Of a DNA stretch of 12,275 nucleotides, positions 1 to 5,831 are shown piece after piece (within the stretch, counting starts at the first letter, position 1; the number at the start of each line of letters is the position of its first letter). The stretch is taken from NCBI GenBank assembly GCA_016213125.1, contig JACRBR010000052.1:1-12275 (forward strand), given 5' to 3'. A program made the position numbers and the translations under genes. Under the pieces are notes generated by a model. It had not been told where the DNA came from and ran no database searches. It saw nothing but the letters and a program-made list of their open reading frames with translations. This DNA comes from Chloroflexota bacterium. Its GTDB lineage: Bacteria > Chloroflexota > Dehalococcoidia > DSTF01 > JACRBR01.

Positions 1-41
1 ACACCGCCTGCCACGAACTCCTCGACCGCCGCAAGGACTGA
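1..41 (+). CDS. 3' end of an unidentified gene (partial)
   Basis: The window opens inside a plus-strand reading frame (codons begin at position 3) that ends at a TGA at 39-41. The visible C-terminus reads TACHELLDRRKD, a charged helical tail typical of a real protein end. A palindromic repeat starts about 11 bases after the stop, as it does after other genes here, which supports this being a genuine 3' end. Too little is visible to assign a family. Confidence 0.45.
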   Translation, partial: TACHELLDRRKD

Positions 42-51
42 CCCCTGACGG

Positions 52-87
52 CCGTAGCGCGGGCTTTTCAGCCCGCGCGATCTACGG
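52..87 (+). repeat. Palindromic repeat, copy 1 (possible terminator)
   Basis: A perfect 9-bp stem (GCGCGGGCT at 57-65, AGCCCGCGC at 70-78) encloses a TTTC loop. Outer arms CCGTAG (52-57) and CTACGG (82-87) extend the symmetry. It lies 11 bases after the stop of the partial gene and could act as an intrinsic terminator or RNA 3' stabiliser, although no T-tract follows. The same core recurs near 140, 1200, 3649 and 8751, so this is a dispersed REP-like repeat rather than a one-off hairpin. Confidence 0.75.
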
Positions 88-104
88 TTGGCCCCGCATC
101 GCGC

Positions 105-243
105 CGGATGTGGCACAGCCGTCCTCGGCTGTGCGCGCGCAGCGCCGGCCTTCAGCCCGAGCGGGTCGACCGGTAGCTGTGGCTGTCAGATCGGATGTGG
201 CACGGCGCCTCGGCCGCGCGCGCGTAGCGCGGCCCGCCCGATC
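105..243 (+). repeat. Composite palindromic repeat cluster, two degenerate units
   Basis: Two copies of a two-part element start with the identical 12-mer CGGATGTGGCAC at 105 and 192 (period 87). In the first unit a perfect 9-bp hairpin (GCACAGCCG at 113-121, loop TCCT, CGGCTGTGC at 126-134) is followed at about 140-169 by a divergent copy of the GTAGCGCGGGC palindrome with the loop CTTCA. In the second unit both parts are more degraded, and the GTAGCGCGG arm at 224-240 has lost its loop. The ORFs that cross this stretch follow repeat sequence and look non-coding. Confidence 0.65.
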
Positions 244-298
244 CCACATCCACCCCCACCTAACCGTCGTATCATGTCCAGAACACACACCCGCGCAC

Positions 299-303
299 GG
301 AGG
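299..303 (+). promoter_or_regulatory. Ribosome binding site for the MBL-fold lipoprotein
   Basis: GGAGG lies five bases before the ATG at 309 and fixes this start. A TATCAT hexamer at 270-275 could be a -10 box, but no -35 partner was found, so no promoter is called. Confidence 0.6.
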
Positions 304-308
304 CCCAC

Positions 309-1154
309 ATGCGCACCTACACCCGTCGAGAGTTCATCGCCATCACCACCACCGGCGCTGCCGCGGCCGCCATCGCCGCCGCCTGTGGCGACGACGGCTA
401 CGGTGGCGATGACAAACCCGCCGCCACGGCAACCGTGGAACCCGCAGGCTCGGCGGCCACGCCGGGATCCACCGTCGACGCCGGCGCCGACAACGCCGCC
501 GTCGGTCTCCGCTGGTTCGGACAGTCCATGTTCGTCCTCACCAGCCCCGGCGGCACGACCGTCCTGCTCGATCCCTTCAACGACATCGGCTACACCGTCC
601 CTCCGCCGTTGCACACCGACGTTGCGACCATCACCCACGAGCACCCCGACCACAACACCGGCGCCCCCGGCGGCACAGCGACGCTGTATCGGGGCCTCAC
701 CGCCGACGGCTGGCTGGATCTCGACGAGACCGCCGGCGACGTGCGCATTCGCACCGTCCGCACCTACCACGACGATGCCCAGGGCGCGCAGCGCGGCCGC
801 AACGCCGTCTTTGTCTTCGAGACCCCCGGCATCCGCATCGCCCACCTCGGCGACCTCGGCCACCAGCTAGATGATGAGCAACTCACAGCGATTGGCCCCA
901 TCGACGCCCTGATGATCCCGGTAGGCGGCACCTTCACTATCGACGCGGCCGGCGCCACCGCCGTCACCGCCGCGCTCCACCCGAAGATGGTCTTCCCGAT
1001 GCACTACAAGACCGCAAAAGCCGGAGGCGCACTCGCCACCGCAGACGCCTTCCTCGAGGGCAAGACCGTCCAGCGCGTCGGCAGCACCGACCTCCGCCTC
1101 ACCCCCGCAGACATCCCCACCGCGCTGACCGCCTACGTCCTCGACTACGAATAA
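309..1154 (+). CDS. Exported Tat/lipoprotein MBL-fold metal-dependent hydrolase
   Basis: This 281-residue protein has a twin-arginine signal (RREFI at 6-10), an alanine-rich hydrophobic stretch and a lipobox-like IAAAC ending at Cys26. It is therefore probably exported folded by Tat and may be lipid-anchored outside the membrane. A low-complexity Gly/Asp/Ala/Thr linker covers about 27-62. The rest is a metallo-beta-lactamase domain of the UlaG/YtnP-like 'Lactamase_B_3' type: the metal-binding HEHPDH at 110-115, further candidate ligands His154, Asp182 (GDLGH) and His232 (FPMHYKT), and a conserved LLDPF strand at 86-90. The family hydrolyses diverse esters, lactones and phosphodiesters; the substrate cannot be told from the sequence. 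The ATG is backed by GGAGG at 299. It stands alone, with repeats on both sides. Confidence 0.88.
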   Translation: MRTYTRREFIAITTTGAAAAAIAAACGDDGYGGDDKPAATATVEPAGSAATPGSTVDAGADNAAVGLRWFGQSMFVLTSPGGTTVLLDPFNDIGYTVPPPLHTDVATITHEHPDHNTGAPGGTATLYRGLTADGWLDLDETAGDVRIRTVRTYHDDAQGAQRGRNAVFVFETPGIRIAHLGDLGHQLDDEQLTAIGPIDALMIPVGGTFTIDAAGATAVTAALHPKMVFPMHYKTAKAGGALATADAFLEGKTVQRVGSTDLRLTPADIPTALTAYVLDYE

Positions 1155-1156
1155 CT

Positions 1157-1180
1157 GGCCGTCCTGTTTTCCGGATGGCC
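1157..1180 (+). terminator. Weak hairpin after the MBL-fold gene
   Basis: GGCCGTCC (1157-1164) pairs with GGATGGCC (1173-1180), eight pairs including one G-T, across an 8-base loop, starting three bases after the stop. There is no following T-tract, so termination activity is only a possibility. Confidence 0.3.
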
Positions 1181-1199
1181 TCGTTCGTACCCGTGCCTC

Positions 1200-1224
1200 G
1201 TAGCGCGGGCCTTCAGCCCGCGCG
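1200..1224 (+). repeat. Palindromic repeat, copy 2
   Basis: GTAG is followed by GCGCGGGC (1203-1210), loop CTTCA and GCCCGCGC (1216-1223), a perfect 8-bp stem. It lies 46 bases after the stop of the MBL-fold gene. The flank GGGTCGA that follows is shared with the divergent copy at about 140-169, so the conserved unit extends beyond the hairpin. Confidence 0.75.
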
Positions 1225-1402
1225 GGTCGATGGGTACGTTGCGGCAGGAGCAGGAGTGGCGTGCCCCACGCAAGAGATCGGGGAAAATTCACCAAAGTGA
1301 TCCGGCCCGCTTGGAGATCACCCATCCAAGCCCATACGCTCACCTCGCCGGAAATCCATGGCTGGCGCCAGGCGTTATTCTGGCGCGGCAGAGAGCCGGC
1401 AA

Positions 1403-1474
1403 GAAACCGAAAAGTGCCGAGCAATTGAATCTCGCCGCCACAACGAAACCGAAAAGTGCCGTTCAATTGAATCT
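1403..1474 (+). repeat. Two 30-bp direct repeats, 42-bp period
   Basis: Unit 1 (1403-1432) and unit 2 (1445-1474) both begin GAAACCGAAAAGTGCCG and end CAATTGAATCT. They match at 28 of 30 positions, with a 12-bp spacer. The arrangement, about 70 bases before the oxidoreductase operon, fits either a double binding site or the repeated end of an insertion sequence. From memory, GAAAAGTGCCG-type repeats resemble IS21-family termini; this was not verified. Confidence 0.8.
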
Positions 1475-1543
1475 ACTGCCTAATCCCGCTGCCTACTATG
1501 ATTCCGACCGGCCACCCATCTCGAGAGAGAACAGGACATAACG

Positions 1544-2569
1544 ATGAAGCTCGGACTCTCCGCCGGTTACTGGAGCAGCGGCCCGCCCCCCGGCGCCGAC
1601 GAGCAGATCGCCGCCGCCGAAGACCTCGGCTTCGACTCCGTCTGGACCGCCGAGGCCTACGGCTCCGACGCCCTTACCCCGCTCGCGTGGTGGGGGAGCA
1701 AGACGAAGAAGCTCAAGCTCGGCACCTCGATCGTGCAGCTCTCCGCCCGCACGCCCGCCGCCACCGCGATGGCCGCCATGACCCTCGACCACCTCTCCGG
1801 CGGGCGCGTCATCCTCGGCATCGGAGCCTCGGGCCCGCAGGTCGTGGAAGGGTGGTACGGACAGCCGTACCCGCGCCCGCTTGAACGAACGCGCGAGTAC
1901 ATCGACATCCTGCGCCGCATCTTCGCCCGCGAAGGCCCTGTCGAGTACTCCGGGCACCATTACCAGATGCCGTTCCACGGCGGTATGAACCTTGGCAAGC
2001 CGCTCAAGTCCACCATCCACCCGCTGCGCACCGACATCCCGGTCTTCCTCGCCGCCGAGGGCCCGAAGAACGTCGCGCTCGCCGCGGAGATCGCCGACGG
2101 GTGGCTCCCGCTCTTCATGTCACCCAAGAGCGACAAGTTCTACCGCGACGCGCTCGCCGAGGGCTTCAGGCGCGAGACGGCGCGCCACAGGCCCGACGAC
2201 TTCGAGGTCGCCGCTATCGTGCCCGTGATCGTGAACAAGGACGTCGAGGCCGCCGCCGATATGGTGCGCCCGATGCTCGCGCTGTACGCCGGCGGCATGG
2301 GCGCGCGCAACGCCAACTTCCACTTCGACGTGCTCGCTCGCCTCGGCTACGAAGAGGTCTGCCTCCGGGTGCAGGACCTCTACCTCAGCGGCAAGAAGCG
2401 CGAGGCCATGGCCGCCATCCCGACACAGATGGTCGAAGACACCGCCCTCATCGGCCCCATCGAGAAGATCCGCGACGACCTGGCCGCCTGGAGGACGACC
2501 TGCCTCACGACGATGCTCGTCGGCGGCCCGCCCCCGCTCCTCGAGCAGATCGCGAAGGCGGTGCTGTGA
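1544..2569 (+). CDS. LLM-class (luciferase-like) F420-type oxidoreductase, copy 1
   Basis: This 341-residue single-domain TIM-barrel protein belongs to the bacterial luciferase-like superfamily. Recognisable signatures are the N-terminal LGFDSVWTAEAYGSD (28-42), the SARTPAATAMAAMTLD helix (67-82), the glycine-rich LSGGRVILGIGASGPQVVEG (84-103) and the AEGPKNVALAAEIADGW segment. Family members of this subgroup usually use coenzyme F420 to reduce or oxidise a substrate; F420 rather than FMN is inferred from family resemblance, and the substrate is unknown. The ATG at 1544 has AGGA seven bases upstream. The gene ends in TGA overlapping the GTG of its paralogue (GTGA at 2566-2569), so the two should be translationally coupled. 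Confidence 0.9.
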   Translation: MKLGLSAGYWSSGPPPGADEQIAAAEDLGFDSVWTAEAYGSDALTPLAWWGSKTKKLKLGTSIVQLSARTPAATAMAAMTLDHLSGGRVILGIGASGPQVVEGWYGQPYPRPLERTREYIDILRRIFAREGPVEYSGHHYQMPFHGGMNLGKPLKSTIHPLRTDIPVFLAAEGPKNVALAAEIADGWLPLFMSPKSDKFYRDALAEGFRRETARHRPDDFEVAAIVPVIVNKDVEAAADMVRPMLALYAGGMGARNANFHFDVLARLGYEEVCLRVQDLYLSGKKREAMAAIPTQMVEDTALIGPIEKIRDDLAAWRTTCLTTMLVGGPPPLLEQIAKAVL

Positions 2570-3615
2570 CAGAACTCGCGAAGAAGAAACTCAAGCTCGG
2601 CTACGCCGCCGGCTACTGGTCGAGCGGCCCGCCACCCAATATCGAGGAAGCGCTCGCCGCCGCCGAGGATCTGGGGTTCGACTCGTTCTGGACCGCCGAG
2701 GCCTACGGTTCCGACTGCCTGACGCCGCTCGCCTGGTGGGGTTCGAAGACCTCACGCATCAAGCTCGGCACGTCCATCATGCAGCTCTCCGCCCGCACCC
2801 CCGCCGCGGCCGCGATGGCAGCGATGACGCTCGACCACCTCTCCGGTGGGCGCTTCATTCTCGGCCTCGGCGCATCCGGCCCGCAGGTCGTCGAAGGGTG
2901 GTACGGCAAGCCATACCCGCGCCCACTCGAGCGCACGCGCGAGTACATCGAGATCCTCCGCCGCATCTTCGCGCGCGAGGCCCCGGTCGCGTTCTCCGGC
3001 CGGCACTACCAGATGCCGTACGCCGGTGGCATGAAGCTCGGCAAGCCGTTGAAGTCCACGGTCCACCCGCTGCGCACCGACATCCCCATCTACCTGGGCG
3101 CTGAAGGCCCGAAGAACGTCGCCATGACCGCCGAGATCGCCGACGGGTGGCTGCCCGTCTTCTTCTCGCCCGGCATGAACGCGTACTACCGCGACGCCCT
3201 CGCCGAAGGCTTCGCCCGCCCCAGCGCCCGCCGCACACCTGATACCTTCGAGGTGCCGCTCGCGCTCTCCATCGTGCCCAACGATGACATCGAGGCAGCA
3301 GCCGACATGGTGCGGCCGATGCTGGCGCTGTACATCGGCGGCATGGGCGCCCGCGAGATGAACTTCCACTTCGAGGTGTTCGCCCGCATGGGCTACGAGG
3401 AGACGTGCGTGCGGGTGCAGGAGCTGTTCCTGTCCGGCGACAAGCGCGCGGCCACCGCCGCCATCCCCACGAAGATGGTGCAAGAGATAGCCATCATTGG
3501 CCCGATGGAGAAGATTAAAGACGACCTCCAACGCTGGACAGACACCGTCGCCACGTCGCTATTGATCGGCGGCACCCCGCAGTTCCTGGAGCTCGTGGCT
3601 AAGGTCGTCCTGTAG
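2566..3615 (+). CDS. LLM-class F420-type oxidoreductase, copy 2 (tandem paralogue)
   Basis: This 349-residue protein starts at GTG 2566, overlapping the preceding stop as GTGA, with an AAGGCGG-like Shine-Dalgarno site just upstream. The reading frame stays open to 2101, but that extension lies wholly inside copy 1 and is an arginine-rich shadow. After eight extra N-terminal residues (TELAKKK) it aligns with copy 1 end to end without a gap; counting by eye gives about 74% identity. The family signatures are the same (TAEAYGSD, LSGGRFILGLGASGPQVVEG, AEGPKNVAMTAEIADGW). Differences concentrate between copy 1 residues 190 and 240, which suggests divergence in substrate or partner. The pair may form a heteromer or act on related substrates. 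Confidence 0.9.
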   Translation: MTELAKKKLKLGYAAGYWSSGPPPNIEEALAAAEDLGFDSFWTAEAYGSDCLTPLAWWGSKTSRIKLGTSIMQLSARTPAAAAMAAMTLDHLSGGRFILGLGASGPQVVEGWYGKPYPRPLERTREYIEILRRIFAREAPVAFSGRHYQMPYAGGMKLGKPLKSTVHPLRTDIPIYLGAEGPKNVAMTAEIADGWLPVFFSPGMNAYYRDALAEGFARPSARRTPDTFEVPLALSIVPNDDIEAAADMVRPMLALYIGGMGAREMNFHFEVFARMGYEETCVRVQELFLSGDKRAATAAIPTKMVQEIAIIGPMEKIKDDLQRWTDTVATSLLIGGTPQFLELVAKVVL

Positions 3616-3635
3616 GGGCGCAGCCTGCTGCGCCC
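3613..3635 (+). terminator. Hairpin fused to the stop codon of copy 2
   Basis: The TAG stop (3613-3615) is followed at once by a perfect 9-bp stem: GGGCGCAGC (3616-3624), a two-base CT tip, GCTGCGCCC (3627-3635). The very tight tip suggests that the innermost pair opens. No T-tract follows. The sequence resembles a second dispersed palindrome family distinct from the GTAGCGCGGGC one. Confidence 0.5.
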
Positions 3636-3648
3636 TCGTCTCAACTTC

Positions 3649-3675
3649 GTAGCGCGGGCTTTTCAGCCCGCGCGG
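3649..3675 (+). repeat. Palindromic repeat, copy 3
   Basis: GCGCGGGCT (3652-3660), loop TTTC, AGCCCGCGC (3665-3673). The core from GTAG onward is identical to copy 1. It lies between two convergent genes, so it could act as a bidirectional terminator. The rest of the 3616-3766 spacer shows only a short hairpin (GGCGC, TAGT, GCGCC at 3763-3776) spanning the stop of the minus-strand gene. Confidence 0.75.
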
Positions 3676-3766
3676 GCGTCGCACGAATGGCCAGTCAACC
3701 CACGAAGAGATGGTCCTCTGGAATCATCCGCGGGAGTTGCGTTTCCGCGACGGGTGGGCGATGGCG

Positions 3767-4180
3767 CTAGTGCGCCGGCGTCTCCACGCCCTCCTGCACC
3801 CACCCATACACACGTAACGCCATCGTCGTCCGCGGCGCCCAGTCGACCGTCGTGTACTGCGGGAACTTCCTCCGGATGCCGGCCCACGCCGCATCCTTCT
3901 CGGCGCCGGAGATCTCCTCGGCGCGGCACTTCAGGATCACCTTCCGCAGCTTCGTCCAGTCCTCGTCGTATTCATCGATGAGCACTGCGATCCGCGTCTC
4001 ATGCCGCAGCGCCATGCCGGTCACCGACTTCGGCCCCAGGTCCACGTACACCGTCGCCTCGCCATCGAACACGGGGCACACCGGTATCACGTGCGGCTCA
4101 CCATCCGGCCGCACCGTGGCGATCCGGCAGACGCGCGCCGCATCAACGAACTCCCGGACGCTGTGAGGCAAAGGCTGCAC
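3767..4180 (-). CDS. PPOX-class split-barrel protein, probable F420/flavin enzyme
   Basis: This 137-residue protein begins at GTG 4180, with GGGGG five bases upstream. It is a single pyridoxamine-phosphate-oxidase-like split barrel: the opening VCRIATVRPDGEPHVIPV (17-34) is the classic first beta hairpin, and LGPKSVTG and LIDEYDEDWTKLRKV match the subgroup often annotated as probable F420-dependent, Rv0121-like. Members reduce small molecules with F420H2 or bind FMN or heme; the substrate is unknown. It is the last gene of the kor operon, 43 bases after the zinc-ribbon/CBS gene, with a heptamer tandem repeat in the gap. Together with the two LLM enzymes next door it hints that F420 is in use locally. 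Confidence 0.8.
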   Translation of the reverse strand: MQPLPHSVREFVDAARVCRIATVRPDGEPHVIPVCPVFDGEATVYVDLGPKSVTGMALRHETRIAVLIDEYDEDWTKLRKVILKCRAEEISGAEKDAAWAGIRRKFPQYTTVDWAPRTTMALRVYGWVQEGVETPAH

Positions 4181-4197
4181 GATGACCCCCGAGATCT

Positions 4198-4225
4198 GAT
4201 AACTGACAACTGAAGACTGAAGACT
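4198..4225 (-). repeat. Four tandem 7-bp repeats between two operon genes
   Basis: Read on the minus strand, four heptamers follow each other: AGTCTTC, AGTCTTC, AGTTGTC, AGTTATC (4225-4219, 4218-4212, 4211-4205, 4204-4198). The first begins inside the TAG stop of the upstream gene. The array fills most of the spacer before the GTG at 4180. It resembles the short tandemly repeated repetitive sequences known from cyanobacteria and some other phyla. Confidence 0.75.
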
Positions 4226-4736
4226 ACGCCAGGTGCGGCGCCAGGTGCTTGAAGACGTCGCGGATGCTGACGACGGCCGTCGGCGTGCCGCCCTGCAGCA
4301 ACGGAATGTGGCGGAATCCGCCGACCGACATCTTGTTCACCGCTACCGCGATGTCGTCGTCGTCGCGCAGGAACACCGGATCCGCCGTCATCACCTGCCC
4401 GCAAGTGACCGCGTTCAGGTCCTCCGTCGGGCCCGCCACCTTGTGCAGCACGTCCCACGGCGTGATGATCCCCGCCAGCGAGTTCCCGCTCATCACCAGA
4501 ACGCAGTCCGTATCAGAATTCTGCATCAGCCGCACCGCCAGCCCGACGGGATCCGTCGTCTGCACCCGCACGGGCGACTGCGCCGGCAGCTCCGCCAGCC
4601 GTGCGCTGATGAACTCCGGTCCGGCCGCCCGCCGCTGCGCGGACGCCGGGTCGTCCAGCGAGTACAGGTCCTGCCCGCAGTTGGCGCAGCTATCCACGCC
4701 CTCGATGTTGTCGAACTTGCACTCAGGACAGATCAT
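4224..4736 (-). CDS. Zinc-ribbon plus CBS-pair protein
   Basis: This 170-residue protein starts at ATG 4736, six bases after the korB stop, with GGAG in the korB tail as a likely ribosome site. Residues 1-21 form a zinc ribbon with two CxxC knuckles, Cys3/Cys6 and Cys17/Cys20. After a linker, two CBS motifs follow: about 53-113 (VLVMSGNSLAGIITPWDVLHK) and about 114-168 (VMTADPVFLRDDDDIAVAVNKM then IPLLQ, VVSIRDVFKHL). CBS pairs generally bind AMP, ADP, ATP or S-adenosylmethionine and regulate a partner protein. Its position directly after korB suggests that KorAB or its redox partner is the target; the zinc ribbon could provide the docking surface. Both the regulatory role and the partner are inferred. 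Confidence 0.87.
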   Translation of the reverse strand: MICPECKFDNIEGVDSCANCGQDLYSLDDPASAQRRAAGPEFISARLAELPAQSPVRVQTTDPVGLAVRLMQNSDTDCVLVMSGNSLAGIITPWDVLHKVAGPTEDLNAVTCGQVMTADPVFLRDDDDIAVAVNKMSVGGFRHIPLLQGGTPTAVVSIRDVFKHLAPHLA

Positions 4737-4742
4737 CGACTG

Positions 4743-5780
4743 CTACTCCACGGTCCAGGTGTCGCCCTCGAGGAAGATGTCGCGCAGCTCGCCTTCGCCC
4801 TCGGCGTTGATCACGTCTTCAATCTGCTTCGTCATCAGCGCATCGTATGTCGGCCGGTGGACGGCGCGGAACACGCCCATCGGCACCGGGTACTCGGGCC
4901 ACTCCATCCGGCTCAGCAGGAAGGCGATCGTCGGGTCCGGCCGCGCCTCGTCGTGCACCAGCAGGTCGCCCTCGGTGATGCCGTCCTTCCCGATCTCGAC
5001 CACCTCGATGTGCATGCCGTTGAAACGAAGGCCCTTGTCCTTTTCCTTGCCATAGATCATCGGCTTGCCGTGTTCCAGCGTGATCGTGCGGTCCGCCCGC
5101 ACCTCCTTGGCCGCGAAGTCGCGGAAGGTGCCGTCGTTGAAGATGTTGCAGTTCTGGTACACCTCGACGAACGACGCGCCGCGGTGCTGGTACGCACGCT
5201 CCAGACAGTGATGCATGAGCTGCGCGTCTGTGTCGATCGCGCGCGCGACGAACGTCGCCTCCGCCCCGATGGCTACGCTCAGCGGGTGCAGCGGTGCGTC
5301 GATTGTCCCGTATGGCGACGATTTCGTCCGTTTCCCCAGCTCCGACGTCGGGGAGTACTGACCTTTCGTCAGGCCGTAGATCTCGTTGTTGTGGAGAATG
5401 ATCTGCAGGTCCATGTTCCGCCGTAGCACGTGCAGGATGTGGTTCCCGCCGATGCTCAGCGCATCGCCGTCGCCCGTCACAACCCACACGCTCAACTCCG
5501 GCCGGGAGGCCTTCAGGCCCGAAGCGATCGTCGGCGCCCGCCCGTGGATGCTGTGGAAACCGTATGTGTTCATGTAGTAGGGCAGACGGCTGCTGCAGCC
5601 GATGCCGGAGATGAACACGATGTTCTCTCGCGGTATCCCCAGCTCGGGCATGATCTTCTGCGTCTGTGCCAGGATCGAGTAGTCGCCGCACCCCGGACAC
5701 CACCGGACCTCCTGGTCCGTGACGAAGTCCTTGCGCGTTAATGCCGGGTTCGGGCCGGTGCCCCGCTCTGCCGTGACCAT
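4743..5780 (-). CDS. korB: 2-oxoacid:ferredoxin oxidoreductase, beta subunit
   Basis: This is the thiamine-diphosphate-binding subunit that, with KorA, converts a 2-oxoacid plus CoA to acyl-CoA and CO2 while reducing ferredoxin. In the 345-residue form, WCPGCG is at 27-32, GIGCSSR at 59-65, the ThDP/Mg site GDGDALSIGGNH at 103-114 and NNEIYGLTKGQYSPTS at 131-146. Cysteines in the first two motifs, with a further one in the YQNCNIFNDG segment, match those that ligate the [4Fe-4S] cluster in this family. The NCNIFNDG signature points to 2-oxoglutarate rather than pyruvate. The start is chosen at ATG 5780 because AAGGG lies seven bases upstream; an ATG at 5810 would add ten residues but lacks a ribosome site. 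It follows korA by 51 bases (21 with the longer start). Confidence 0.93.
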   Translation of the reverse strand: MVTAERGTGPNPALTRKDFVTDQEVRWCPGCGDYSILAQTQKIMPELGIPRENIVFISGIGCSSRLPYYMNTYGFHSIHGRAPTIASGLKASRPELSVWVVTGDGDALSIGGNHILHVLRRNMDLQIILHNNEIYGLTKGQYSPTSELGKRTKSSPYGTIDAPLHPLSVAIGAEATFVARAIDTDAQLMHHCLERAYQHRGASFVEVYQNCNIFNDGTFRDFAAKEVRADRTITLEHGKPMIYGKEKDKGLRFNGMHIEVVEIGKDGITEGDLLVHDEARPDPTIAFLLSRMEWPEYPVPMGVFRAVHRPTYDALMTKQIEDVINAEGEGELRDIFLEGDTWTVE

Positions 5781-5831
5781 GACGCTGCCCTTGTCTTCCC
5801 GCACCGGCATGCGCCGGCGTCCAATCGTCCG

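Larger units (their letters stand above)
1155..1543. other. Non-coding interval with repeats and possible IS remnant
   Basis: No convincing gene is present in these 389 bases. In order it holds a weak hairpin (1157-1180), a palindromic repeat copy (1200-1224), a stretch near 1277-1305 reading GGGAAAATTCACC then AAAGTGATCC, and two 30-bp direct repeats (1403-1474). Then comes an AT-richer patch with TATGAT at 1497-1502 as a possible -10 for the downstream operon, without a well-spaced -35. Long ORFs cross it on both strands, but they run through repeats and show no recognisable domain. AGGA at 1533-1536 is the likely Shine-Dalgarno site for the ATG at 1544. Confidence 0.6.

Noticed and set aside
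186..863. Antisense ORF of 225 codons over the MBL-fold gene
   Set aside because: Glycine/valine-rich shadow frame of a GC-rich gene, with no domain.
88..870. Long plus-strand ORF (260 codons) overlapping the MBL-fold gene
   Set aside because: Its translation is Pro/Ser/Thr/Arg-rich low complexity, it runs through the repeat cluster, and it is a frame shadow of the well-supported gene at 309.
867..1466. Minus-strand ORF (199 codons) covering the 1155-1466 interval
   Set aside because: Half lies antisense to the MBL-fold gene and the rest crosses the palindrome and the direct repeats (giving a repeated GTFRF peptide). No recognisable domain or ribosome site.
1467..1502. TTGAAT (1467) with TATGAT (1497) as promoter of the oxidoreductase operon
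   Set aside because: The spacer is 24 bases, too long for a standard promoter; TATGAT alone is mentioned only as a possibility.
1230..1541. Plus-strand ORF of 103 codons before the oxidoreductase operon
   Set aside because: It begins inside a palindromic repeat and its only structure (KPKSAxQLNL twice) is the translation of the DNA direct repeats; no ribosome site was seen.
2101..2565. N-terminal extension of the second oxidoreductase
   Set aside because: The extension is wholly inside copy 1, arginine-rich and unlike the family; GTG 2566 gives a gap-free match to copy 1.
4233..5426. Plus-strand ORF of 397 codons opposite the CBS and korB genes
   Set aside because: His/Arg/Val-rich antisense shadow of two genes with clear family motifs on the other strand.
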